Assembly (NCBI GenBank): GCA_017540815.1 | Contig: JAFYAI010000031.1 | Coordinates: 1 to 59,857, forward strand | Source of the DNA: Spirochaetales bacterium | GTDB lineage: Bacteria; Spirochaetota; GWE2-31-10; MWDO01 | Direction of reading: 5' to 3' | Length of the DNA stretch: 59,857 nucleotides | Shown here: one piece after another, positions 15,942 to 23,658 of the stretch | Layout of the letters: the number at the start of each line of letters is the position of its first letter | Position numbering within the stretch: the first letter of the stretch is position 1 | Translations under genes and position numbers: made by a program | The notes under the pieces: model-generated | What the model saw: the letters and a program-made list of their open reading frames with translations, nothing else | Told to the model about the DNA's origin: nothing | Database searches by the model: none

Positions 15942-16322
15942 TTATTGTAATATATTCACATCATACAACGGAATCATACTATCATGTGTAATTATGGTTA
16001 AATTTTCTGTTTGTGCCTGAGCAATTATCATCCTATCGAACGGATCTTTATGAATAAGAGGCATTTCAAGTATTCTATCAATATGCATCGGGGAAATCGG
16101 AATAATCTTAAAATGCAATTCTTCACACAAAAGAGCCATCTCTGTCGATGTATATTCCCATTCTATTTTATGTAAACGCTGTTTTATTCCAATTTCCCAT
16201 AAAGAAACAATACTTACCGCAACATCTGATTCATATTTAAGAATTCTCAGAACATTATCAGGCAGCTTCTCCGGTTCATCTAAAAACCATAGAAGAATAT
16301 GTGTATCAATTATATATTTCAC
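15942..16322 (-). CDS. PIN-domain toxin (VapC-like)
   Basis: The 126-residue PIN-domain protein has the acidic metal site in MKYIIDTHILLWF (Asp6), SLWEIGIK (Glu43), KDPFDRMIIAQA (Asp96) and THD (Asp114). Such toxins cut RNA, often tRNA. The gene overlaps the upstream antitoxin by four bases. All expected active-site residues are present, so it appears functional. Confidence 0.87.
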   Translation of the reverse strand: MKYIIDTHILLWFLDEPEKLPDNVLRILKYESDVAVSIVSLWEIGIKQRLHKIEWEYTSTEMALLCEELHFKIIPISPMHIDRILEMPLIHKDPFDRMIIAQAQTENLTIITHDSMIPLYDVNILQ

Positions 16323-16558
16323 ATATACTCCTCAAAGCAATCCGGTGTATCATCAAAATCATCCGCAATCTTTATTTTCCCGCGAAGAAGTCCGGGCTGT
16401 CGTAAAACATGTTGCTCGGTATTAGCAATCTCATTGTGAAACGGCACTTCACCTTGTGAGGAATAAACCATCAAAATATAATCCAAATAATGAGCAACTT
16501 CATTGATTGCTTGTGAGGGTAGTTTTTTAATCTTAGTTTCTAAAACTTCATAAGACAT
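16319..16558 (-). CDS. DUF2281-type antitoxin partner of the PIN toxin
   Basis: The 79-residue protein starts SYEVLETKIKKLPSQAINEVAHYLDYI, the helical block of DUF2281 antitoxins, and ends with an acidic, toxin-binding type tail (DDFDDTPDCFEEYM). The four-base overlap and upstream position relative to the PIN toxin are standard for a type II module. Confidence 0.8.
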   Translation of the reverse strand: MSYEVLETKIKKLPSQAINEVAHYLDYILMVYSSQGEVPFHNEIANTEQHVLRQPGLLRGKIKIADDFDDTPDCFEEYM

Positions 16559-16690
16559 AACGACTATCTCCTTGAATTAATTATAACAAAAAATAAAAAA
16601 AAATCAACTCAAATTTACAAAAATATGAGATTATTGCCGTCTGCGGCGACATAAGACATCTTACTTGTACACATTGTTCATTCCTAACAT

Positions 16691-17617
16691 TCAAAACAGC
16701 ACCCCATCCGCTTTATAACTTCTGTCTTTAGTAGGAGATATATCCAACCCAACTCCAGCCGGCACATCTCCAATCAGGATCGGGCTAAGCGGATCATGCC
16801 CGTTAAATGCTGAGGCAACTTCGTGAGTCTGATTGTTTGCATAACAGTAGCGGCACAGGTGCGGGCAGGAGTTATACGCACCCATGTCAAGTCCGAGATA
16901 ACAGTTACAATGAGTCCGCTTAGGCTTAGTCCGCGGCAGACGAATGTGATAACCGATCTTAGACTCCAGCCCGGACTCTGTCTCACACCCCGATTGGTCG
17001 GCAAAGTCTGTATAAATGTGCGGCTCGGCACAGAGTTTGAGCGGTATGGAGTATCTCTTAGAGATCTCGGATAATCTTCCTATCATAATACGCTTATCCG
17101 ATGCCGAGACTTCACTCAAGAACGGAGCAAGCACACGCAATTTGGGATAACGCAGAACGAAACTGATGATAACACTGCTGACAGAATGCTGCAATCGTGA
17201 TGCGAGTCTCTCAAAAGCCCGCACATGATAATCGATCGGATACCGCTCGGTCAATACGATTGGATCGTAACGCCATGCAATGCGATCCGCTCCGATGATA
17301 TGTGCCAGATACTGCACTGCACCAATCACATCTTTCTTGGGCGGCACATTCGGCTCAAGGTCACTGCCGTAAGGCGTGATCGTCACATGCCAACTCTGAT
17401 GATAATCACGCAGCAAGTCAAGTCCGCTAAGCATCGGCTCTGGATTCTTAGTGCAGAACATAAGCAGGTCAGTCACTGCCGGATCAAGAGAATGTTTCGT
17501 CACGGATTGATCATTGTAAGGATTGCGGACAGCAAACCATCCGGCACGAATGCGGTTATAGAACCACTTGCTGTAGAATGCCGGAATGTCTGTCCTCATG
17601 CTTGCATGGTAAATCAT
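16691..17617 (-). CDS. DUF1848 family protein
   Basis: The ATG at 17617 gives 308 residues beginning MIYHASMRTDIPAFYSKWF, as in DUF1848. Family blocks FCTKNPEP, ITPYGSDLEPNVP and RIAWRYDPIV follow. The C-terminal part has Cys clusters CNCYLGLDMGAYNSC and CRYCYAN, whose CX2-3C spacing resembles an Fe-S or radical-SAM-like site. The biochemical role of the family is not established. An earlier ATG lies inside the M20 gene and is less likely. It follows that gene by seven bases. Confidence 0.8.
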   Translation of the reverse strand: MIYHASMRTDIPAFYSKWFYNRIRAGWFAVRNPYNDQSVTKHSLDPAVTDLLMFCTKNPEPMLSGLDLLRDYHQSWHVTITPYGSDLEPNVPPKKDVIGAVQYLAHIIGADRIAWRYDPIVLTERYPIDYHVRAFERLASRLQHSVSSVIISFVLRYPKLRVLAPFLSEVSASDKRIMIGRLSEISKRYSIPLKLCAEPHIYTDFADQSGCETESGLESKIGYHIRLPRTKPKRTHCNCYLGLDMGAYNSCPHLCRYCYANNQTHEVASAFNGHDPLSPILIGDVPAGVGLDISPTKDRSYKADGVLF

Positions 17618-17624
17618 TGTCAGA

Positions 17625-18854
17625 TTATCGCAGCATAAAGTCCGCAAAGACTTTGGCATCTTTCAGCGTATTGCTGATTGATGAGCACTCATTCGGAGAA
17701 TGGCATTTTTCGTTCAATGTAGACCACAATCCGACAGAATAGCCGAGCTGACGGAATGACGCAGCAACAGTTCCGCCGCCGATACCGACAGGGACAGGTT
17801 TGACACCTGTTACTTCTTCAATGGACTGAGCAAGCCGAATATATACTTCATCTGTTGTCTTAGTCGGCGGTGCAGACTGGACATGCTGCTGCTCGGTCAT
17901 CTCGATCTTCACACCGAAAGAAGCCTCGATACCATCGCATATCTTGCGGAAGTCTTTCGCCAACTCAATAATATCATACTGCGGCAGAATGCGGCAGTCA
18001 AACCCGACGATCTGCTCACCGGGGATAGTATTCATATTAGAGACATTGTTGCTGCACTTTGTCGGCTCGATCGTCGAAGTCGGCACTCCGAAGACTTTAT
18101 CCGATGCACTATATTTATAACGAAGACCATCAGCCTGCACAATGAGATTAGCCGCAGCACGAGCCGCATTAATCCCAATATCCGGCTTCGACCCATGAGC
18201 CTGCTTCCCAATAATGCGGCAAGTCACCCACAGTATAGACTTCTCAGCAATCTCAATCTCCTGTCCGATCGGATCACCGACATCAGGCACAAGGATCAGG
18301 TCATTCTTATTGAAAAGACTCTTATTATGAGCCAATATATAATTGATACCATATTCACTGCCGACTTCTTCATCAGCTACAAACATCAGTTTCACATTAT
18401 AAGCAGGGACAGCTTTATTATCAATGATAGCTTTAGCCGCCAGCACTGCACTGCACAGTCCCTGCTGATTGTCCTCAGTCCCACGGCCGAATATCAGATC
18501 CCCGTCTACTTTTATCTGAAACGGATCGGAGAGCCACAGATTCAGCTCACCTGCGGGCACGACATCAGTATGAGCGATGATCCAGATATTGCGGGAAGTA
18601 TCTTTACCGTTGATTGTGGCTATAAGCGTAGGGCGGATCTTCTGCGGCACTCTGTCGTCAGGAGCATCCAACTCTTCGACAGCATCAAATCCCATCTTAT
18701 TCAGATAACTTTTCAGCCACATTACTTTCTCATACTCACCCTGACCGCCTGCATCCGGTGCAACCGCAGGTCTGCTTGTCAGATTGCTCTGCAAGTCAAT
18801 CAGAATGTCACGGTAAGAATCAATTTGTTGAAAAATTTTGTCACGAGTATTCAT
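17625..18854 (-). CDS. M20 family metallopeptidase
   Basis: The 409-residue protein is an ArgE/DapE/CPG2-type zinc hydrolase. Metal-site landmarks are IIAHTDVVPAG, FGRGTEDNQQG, VADEEVGSEYGI and the C-terminal HSPNECSSI. A dimerisation lobe spans the middle (VTCRIIGKQAHGSKPDIGINA). It probably cleaves dipeptides or acylated amino acids in the cytoplasm; the substrate is not defined. It appears to form a two-gene unit with the DUF1848 gene. Confidence 0.85.
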   Translation of the reverse strand: MNTRDKIFQQIDSYRDILIDLQSNLTSRPAVAPDAGGQGEYEKVMWLKSYLNKMGFDAVEELDAPDDRVPQKIRPTLIATINGKDTSRNIWIIAHTDVVPAGELNLWLSDPFQIKVDGDLIFGRGTEDNQQGLCSAVLAAKAIIDNKAVPAYNVKLMFVADEEVGSEYGINYILAHNKSLFNKNDLILVPDVGDPIGQEIEIAEKSILWVTCRIIGKQAHGSKPDIGINAARAAANLIVQADGLRYKYSASDKVFGVPTSTIEPTKCSNNVSNMNTIPGEQIVGFDCRILPQYDIIELAKDFRKICDGIEASFGVKIEMTEQQHVQSAPPTKTTDEVYIRLAQSIEEVTGVKPVPVGIGGGTVAASFRQLGYSVGLWSTLNEKCHSPNECSSISNTLKDAKVFADFMLR

Positions 18855-18869
18855 AACCCAATCCTCTAT

Positions 18870-18953
18870 TTATTCATAATGTGTCCACATTCTCAAAATA
18901 CGAACAATATTTTCTTCTTCAAAAACTTCATATACAAGTCTATGCTGAATATT
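18870..18953 (-). pseudogene. C-terminal stub of a Txe/YoeB-like toxin
   Basis: Directly after the YefM antitoxin gene a minus-strand frame reads NIQHRLVYEVFEEENIVRIL then RMWTHYE and a stop. This is the C-terminal end of RelE/YoeB-type mRNA interferases. A TAA precedes it in frame, and only 12 bases separate it from the antitoxin stop, so about 60 residues of the toxin are missing. The antitoxin is intact. Confidence 0.75.
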
Positions 18954-18965
18954 TTATCGTCCACA

Positions 18966-19208
18966 TTACCAGCCAATATCCTCAACACTGTCTTCCAAAG
19001 GTTCTTGACTTGCTTCGATAATCGATTCTCTCATTCCCGGAATAGAACACAAATACAGCGTCTCTTGAATAGAATTCCAATCTTCTTCAGAAATGAGTAC
19101 TGCATTGTTGTTCCTTCCCGAAATAATAATAGGATTGTGAAAGTTTGCAGTTTGATCAATAAGGGCATATAAATTACTTCGTGCTTTTGCCGCAGTTACT
19201 GTAGACAT
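18966..19208 (-). CDS. YefM/Phd-family antitoxin without functional toxin
   Basis: The ATG at 19208 has GGAGG seven bases before it and gives 80 residues starting MSTVTAAKARSNLYALIDQT, the DNA-binding half of Phd/YefM antitoxins. The C-terminal half is acidic and would wrap a YoeB-type toxin. Only a stub of that toxin remains downstream. It may persist as an autoregulator or to neutralise another toxin. Confidence 0.83.
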   Translation of the reverse strand: MSTVTAAKARSNLYALIDQTANFHNPIIISGRNNNAVLISEEDWNSIQETLYLCSIPGMRESIIEASQEPLEDSVEDIGW

Positions 19209-19256
19209 AATTACACCTCCATATACAAATACAAATAACACAATCTATAAAAACTA

Positions 19257-19814
19257 TCAATGGCAGTGGTGATGTTCGCCGCAGCCGCAGCCACATTCAT
19301 CATCATCGTCACAGCAGCAGTCATCGTCTTCGCAGCCGCAGCCACAATGCTCCTCATACATTGCATCGAGTTCTTCTTCAGTGATAGCATTGATACTGAG
19401 AATGGTGAAATCAAAATGCAGTTTATGACCTGCCAGCGGATGGTTAAAGTTAATCTTCACATCATCGCCGTTGATCGTATCAATATAGGCATACGCAGTA
19501 TCACCGTCAGGATCTTTATAATAGAACTGCATACCGGGATAAAGCTCGGCATCTGCCGGGAAATCGTCTTTCTTGACAGCGAGTGTCTTCCTCTCATCGT
19601 ATTCACCGTAGGCATCTTCCGGCTCAATGTCGATGTTCCCATCCTGACCGACTTCCATACCGATAACTGCTTCCTCAAATGTCGGCAACACATCTCCCAT
19701 ACCAACCTTGAAATATAACGGATTGTCCTTGTCTGCCGAGTCGAATATTTCGCCTTCTTCGAGTTTGCCTGTATAAATAACAGCAACTATATCATCTTTA
19801 TTAATCTTTGCCAT
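19257..19814 (-). CDS. slyD: FKBP-type prolyl isomerase SlyD with metal-binding tail
   Basis: The ATG at 19814 (AAGGAG site) gives 185 residues. The FKBP core with inserted flap has VIYTGKLEEGEIFDSA, EEAVIGMEVGQ and FNHPLAGHKLHFDFTI. The last 30 residues contain ten Cys and five His among Asp and Glu. SlyD proteins are cytoplasmic prolyl isomerase/chaperones, and such tails bind nickel or zinc. An upstream in-frame hydrophobic extension lacks a ribosome site and is rejected. Confidence 0.9.
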   Translation of the reverse strand: MAKINKDDIVAVIYTGKLEEGEIFDSADKDNPLYFKVGMGDVLPTFEEAVIGMEVGQDGNIDIEPEDAYGEYDERKTLAVKKDDFPADAELYPGMQFYYKDPDGDTAYAYIDTINGDDVKINFNHPLAGHKLHFDFTILSINAITEEELDAMYEEHCGCGCEDDDCCCDDDDECGCGCGEHHHCH

Positions 19815-19931
19815 AAATATTGCTCCTTGAATATATAATAACAGTAATATAAGAAATATTTTAAAATAAGTCAATAAAAACATTCCTAAAATGCGGAAGA
19901 ACAAAATCGGACCTCAGTTCCTATTTTCTTC

Positions 19932-19960
19932 TTTACTTTTTTGACAAAATTTTGTAGAAT
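19932..19960 (+). promoter_or_regulatory. gltX promoter
   Basis: TTTACT (19932-19937), a 17-base spacer ending in TG, and TAGAAT (19955-19960) make an extended -10 promoter 33 bases before gltX. Confidence 0.45.
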
Positions 19961-19992
19961 ATCTTCCATATAAAACCATTCGGGAGGATCTT

Positions 19993-21468
19993 ATGAAGGT
20001 CAGAGTCAGATACGCTCCGTCACCGACGGGGTATCAGCACATAGGCGGTCTGCGAACCGCATTGTTTAATTATCTTTATGCCAAGGCAAGCGGCGGAGAT
20101 TTCATTCTGCGAATCGAAGATACAGACCGCAGCCGATATTTCGACGGTGCTTTGCAGGATATATTCGATACATTTAACTGGCTGGGGATCGACTATGACG
20201 AAGGTCCGAATAAGCCGGGAGCAAACGAGCCATACTTCCAGTCGGAGCGATTGGAGTTATACAATAAATATGCTCACGAATTGGTTGACAAAGGCTGGGC
20301 ATATAAATGTTACTGTGATTCCGAGCGGCTTGCGAAACTCAAAGAAGAACAGGAGAAAAACAAGCAGTCATTCGGGTATGACCGCCACTGCCGCGATCTG
20401 TCCGCTGAGGAGATAGCCAAACTTGATGCTGCCGGAACGAAATATGTTATTCGATTCAAAGCACCTCTTGAAGGCAAGACTTCATTCGATGATAAGATAC
20501 TCGGTCATATCGAGGTTGAGAATAACACATTGCAGGATTTCATATTGCTGAAGTCTGACGGCTTCCCGACATATCATCTGGCGAATATCGTCGATGATCA
20601 TCTGATGGGCATCACTCATGTTCTGCGTGCTCAGGAGTGGATCCCGTCTACGCCTAACCACATTCTGCTGTATAAGGCATTCGGCTGGGAGCATCCGGAG
20701 TTCTGCCATCTGCCGATGGTAATGGGTCAGGACGGTCAGAAACTGTCCAAGCGTCACGGTGCGACTCAGGTAATGGAGTTTCGCAAGAACGGCTATCTGC
20801 CCGAAGCGATTATAAACTTCATAGCACTGCTTGGCTGGTCGCTTGACGACTCTACGGAGATGTTTAGCCTTGCAGAATTATCCAAAGTTTTTGATATTGC
20901 CCGTATCAACAAGTCGCCTGCCGTATTCAACTACGACAAACTCAAATGGTTTAACGGCGTTTATATTCGTCAGAAGTCAGATGAAGAACTGCTTGACCTT
21001 GTGTTGCCGTATTTTGTGCAGCGAGGCTTGGTTGGCGAGAATGTTTCGGCTGATGAGCGGGCATATCTGCTCCGGCTTATACCGCTTCTGAAAGAACGGA
21101 TCGAGCTGCTTAGCGATGCTCCCGATATTGTTGAGTGGGCATTCGGTGAGCTGCCGCCATATAAAGCTTGGGAAGCGATATATCCTAAGAAGGTTGAGCC
21201 TGCGGCCGTTGTCAGGATCCTTAATGATGAATACGACATTCTGTCTAATCTGGACAAAGAGTCAGATGAAGACCTGCAGCATAAGATATATGAGCTGGCT
21301 GCCAAATACGAAGTCAAAGCAGGTGCAGTATTTATGCCGCTGCGAATTGCCCTGACAGGCACAAACAAGTCTCCAGAACTGTTCCCTGTAATGCATGTGC
21401 TGGGACTTGACAAAGTATTAGCCCGCATCAAAGCTGCTATTGCCAAAATCGAGAGCGAGCAGTCATGA
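19993..21468 (+). CDS. gltX: Glutamyl-tRNA synthetase
   Basis: This 491-residue class I synthetase starts KVRVRYAPSPTGYQHIGG, with the HIGH motif as HIGG, and has FILRIEDTDRSR, the KLSKRHG signature near residue 253, and a C-terminal anticodon-binding helical domain. It charges tRNA-Glu. GGGAGG precedes the ATG. It overlaps ruvA by four bases (ATGA), so translation is coupled to a recombination gene. Confidence 0.95.
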   Translation: MKVRVRYAPSPTGYQHIGGLRTALFNYLYAKASGGDFILRIEDTDRSRYFDGALQDIFDTFNWLGIDYDEGPNKPGANEPYFQSERLELYNKYAHELVDKGWAYKCYCDSERLAKLKEEQEKNKQSFGYDRHCRDLSAEEIAKLDAAGTKYVIRFKAPLEGKTSFDDKILGHIEVENNTLQDFILLKSDGFPTYHLANIVDDHLMGITHVLRAQEWIPSTPNHILLYKAFGWEHPEFCHLPMVMGQDGQKLSKRHGATQVMEFRKNGYLPEAIINFIALLGWSLDDSTEMFSLAELSKVFDIARINKSPAVFNYDKLKWFNGVYIRQKSDEELLDLVLPYFVQRGLVGENVSADERAYLLRLIPLLKERIELLSDAPDIVEWAFGELPPYKAWEAIYPKKVEPAAVVRILNDEYDILSNLDKESDEDLQHKIYELAAKYEVKAGAVFMPLRIALTGTNKSPELFPVMHVLGLDKVLARIKAAIAKIESEQS

Positions 21469-22040
21469 TCCGATATATCAAAGGCATTGTAACCTCTGTA
21501 AGTGAAGATGCCGTCATCGTGGAAGCCGGCGGCATCGGCTATGAATGTCTGTGCGGTGCGGCTGATCTTGGCTGTTTCGCTGCACAGATCGGCAAAACAG
21601 CAACTATCTATACTTATCTGTCTCATAAAGAAGACAGTATGATGCTCTATGGCTTCTCATCGGAAGAGAACCGCAGCGGATTCCTTACTCTGCTCAAAAC
21701 TGACGGCATCGGTCCGAAGATGGCACTCAAGATCCTGTCTGCGTATTCCATGTCGCAGATACAGGCATATATTGAAGCGGAAGACCTCTCCGCTCTGAAA
21801 AAGATCCCCGGTCTCGGAGCGAAAACAGCCGGCAAGCTTATCCTTGATCTCAAAGGCAAGATTGTCCTGCCGCGAGCTGCCGCTCCGATGCCTGCCGGCA
21901 TTGCCGGAGATATTATGTCTGCACTTATTAACATGGGCTATCCCGAAGAGTCTGTCCGTGCCGTGCTGGATGAACACAAACCTGAAAGCGATGACTTTGA
22001 GAAAGAGTTCAAGAGATATATGAAGTTGATGAGAGGATAA
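21465..22040 (+). CDS. ruvA: Holliday junction branch migration protein RuvA
   Basis: The 191-residue protein has the N-terminal OB fold (MIRYIKGIVTSVSEDAVIVE), two helix-hairpin-helix segments (LLKTDGIGPKMALKILS and LKKIPGLGAKTAGKLILDLK) and a C-terminal RuvB-contacting domain (INMGYPEESVRAVL). It binds four-way junctions. ruvB lies 550 bases downstream behind its own promoter, separated by a terminator and a decayed MNT-HEPN pair. Confidence 0.93.
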   Translation: MIRYIKGIVTSVSEDAVIVEAGGIGYECLCGAADLGCFAAQIGKTATIYTYLSHKEDSMMLYGFSSEENRSGFLTLLKTDGIGPKMALKILSAYSMSQIQAYIEAEDLSALKKIPGLGAKTAGKLILDLKGKIVLPRAAAPMPAGIAGDIMSALINMGYPEESVRAVLDEHKPESDDFEKEFKRYMKLMRG

Positions 22041-22041
22041 T

Positions 22042-22080
22042 AAAACAAGGAGATTTTCTGTAAGAAAATCTCCTTGTTTT
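22042..22080 (+). terminator. Terminator after ruvA
   Basis: AAAACAAGGAGATTTTCT, loop GTA and its complement make an 18-bp stem ending TTTT. Confidence 0.85.
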
Positions 22081-22090
22081 TATAAATCAT

Positions 22091-22119
22091 TTGCATTTGC
22101 TGTTAAAGTGTGTTATAAT
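22091..22119 (+). promoter_or_regulatory. Promoter of MNT gene
   Basis: TTGCAT (22091-22096), 17-base spacer and TATAAT (22114-22119), with a GGAG site before the ATG at 22140. Confidence 0.55.
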
Positions 22120-22139
22120 ATATTAAATGGAGATTTTGT

Positions 22140-22461
22140 ATGATTCCTTCTGATATTTACGATATAAAAAATAAAATTCTAAATGCCGTGAATGCAACTA
22201 AAATTTATCTTTTCGGTTCGTATGCACGCGGTTCACAGACAGATAAAAGTGATTATGATTTTTTTGTAGTTATTCCAAATAACTCTATCCGTCCGCTTGA
22301 AGCAATGCAGAAAATTTATAGTCTTCTTGCTCAATATCCAATGCCTATTCCTGTAGACATTCTTGCTTCTTATGAAAAAGATTTTGATGAGAGAAAAAAA
22401 ATTGCCTATTTCCATTGAAAAAACTATTTTAGACGAAGGAATATTATTATATGAGCATTGA
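22140..22461 (+). pseudogene. Frameshifted minimal nucleotidyltransferase (MntA-like)
   Basis: The frame starts as an MNT-type nucleotidyltransferase with FGSYARGSQTDKSDYDFFVV, the GS..RG and DxD catalytic motif. After a run of eight A residues (22394-22401) it stops early at 22418. Removing one A restores a family-like tail, LPISIEKTILDEGILLYEH, ending at 22461 and overlapping the next gene's ATG as intact MNT-HEPN pairs do. The homopolymer could be a true frameshift, a slippage site or a sequencing error. Confidence 0.7.
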
Positions 22462-22531
22462 AATACCAGAACAATGGCTTGGCAAAGCAGAAGATGATTA
22501 TATAAGTGCAACTGTTCTTTGGGAAGAATAA
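22451..22531 (+). pseudogene. Truncated HEPN-domain partner
   Basis: The 26-residue frame MSIEIPEQWLGKAEDDYISA then TVLWEE matches the first helix of HEPN toxins paired with MNT proteins and stops at once. The RX4-6H RNase motif is absent, so it is a remnant. A terminator follows eight bases later. Confidence 0.65.
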
Positions 22532-22538
22532 TTTCTGC

Positions 22539-22578
22539 AAAAAAATGAGATTTTGCTATTGCAAAATCTCATTTTTTT
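22539..22578 (+). terminator. Terminator before ruvB, overlapping its promoter
   Basis: AAAAAAATGAGATTTTGC, loop TATT and the complement make an 18-bp stem with a T7 end. The loop and 3' arm also contain the likely ruvB -35 box. Confidence 0.85.
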
Positions 22579-22586
22579 GATATAAT
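22559..22586 (+). promoter_or_regulatory. ruvB promoter giving a leaderless mRNA
   Basis: TTGCAA (22559-22564), 16-base spacer and TATAAT (22581-22586). The ruvB ATG begins seven bases after the -10 box, at the expected transcription start, and no ribosome site is present. Confidence 0.6.
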
Positions 22587-22592
22587 ACACGC

Positions 22593-23621
22593 ATGACCGA
22601 CGATATAACCAACGCCAATACCGGCCGTGATGACGAATATGACAAGTCATTGCGCCCCAAGCTCTTAAGAGAGTTTATCGGGCAGACATCTTTTACAGAC
22701 AATCTCAAAGTCTATATAGAGGCAGCCAAGAAGCGAAACGAGCCGCTGGATCATCTGCTGCTGTCCGGTCCCCCCGGACTTGGCAAGACGACGCTGGCAA
22801 GCATCGTCGCCAATGAGATGAACACTAACCTCAAATCAACTTCTGCTCCGATATTGGAGAAGACAGGTGACTTGGCGGCGATACTGACTGATCTGGAGAG
22901 AGGCGACATTCTCTTCATCGATGAGATACACAGACTTAAGCGGCATATCGAAGAAGTGCTTTACTCTGCTATGGAAGATTTCACACTTGACATCATTATC
23001 GGGCAGGGACCGGCAGCAAAGTCAGTTAAGATTAACTTAGAGCCTTTTACTCTTATTGGGGCGACTACCCGATCGGGTCTGATCTCATCGCCGCTGTTGG
23101 GGCGATTCGGCATTAAGGAAAATCTCGACTATTATACAACCGATGATATGATGAATATCCTTACCCGCTCAGCCGGGCTGCTGGAGACTACACTTGACGA
23201 TGATGCTGCGAAGGTTATCGCCAAGTGTTCAAGAGGCACTCCGCGTGTAGCGAACGGACTGCTAAAGCGTGTTCGGGATTTCGCACAGATTACAGGCGGC
23301 GGTCGGATCACCAAGAAGGTCGCCGAAGAGAGTCTGACGCGTTTGCAGATTGATGAGCTCGGACTGAACAAGACTGACATCCGTCTGCTGAATACTATCA
23401 TCGACAACTACGATGGCGGACCAGTCGGAGCGAAGACGCTTGCCATCTCGATCGGCGAGGAAGCCGACACGATTGAGGAAGTGTATGAGCCGTATCTGAT
23501 ACAGCTGGGATTCCTCAAGCGAACTCCGCGTGGCAGGATGGCAACCCGCAAAGCATACGAACATCTTGGCAGAAAATACGGCGGCAATGCCGAATTGGCA
23601 CTGTTTGATGTGGAAGAGTAA
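22593..23621 (+). CDS. ruvB: Holliday junction branch migration ATPase RuvB
   Basis: The 342-residue AAA+ motor has SLRPKLLREFIGQ, Walker A GPPGLGKTT, Walker B DILFIDEIHRL, sensor GATTRSGLISSPLLGRFGI and the C-terminal winged helix (RTPRGRMATRKAYEHLG). With RuvA it drives branch migration. There is no ribosome site upstream of the ATG; the -10 box position suggests a leaderless transcript. Confidence 0.95.
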   Translation: MTDDITNANTGRDDEYDKSLRPKLLREFIGQTSFTDNLKVYIEAAKKRNEPLDHLLLSGPPGLGKTTLASIVANEMNTNLKSTSAPILEKTGDLAAILTDLERGDILFIDEIHRLKRHIEEVLYSAMEDFTLDIIIGQGPAAKSVKINLEPFTLIGATTRSGLISSPLLGRFGIKENLDYYTTDDMMNILTRSAGLLETTLDDDAAKVIAKCSRGTPRVANGLLKRVRDFAQITGGGRITKKVAEESLTRLQIDELGLNKTDIRLLNTIIDNYDGGPVGAKTLAISIGEEADTIEEVYEPYLIQLGFLKRTPRGRMATRKAYEHLGRKYGGNAELALFDVEE

Positions 23622-23625
23622 ATTT

Positions 23626-23656
23626 AAAATCCGCCGTGTATCACGGCGGATTTTTT
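23626..23656. terminator. Terminator between ruvB and lipoprotein gene
   Basis: AAAATCCGCCGTG, loop TAT and CACGGCGGATTTTTT lie between convergent genes. The stem is GC-rich with a T tract for ruvB. Confidence 0.88.
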
Positions 23657-23658
23657 GA

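Noticed and set aside
17883-19172. Long plus-strand open frame (429 codons) antisense to the M20 and YefM genes
   Set aside because: It runs opposite a clear M20 peptidase, has no recognised motif or ribosome site, and has low-complexity His/Arg/Ile sequence typical of antisense frames.
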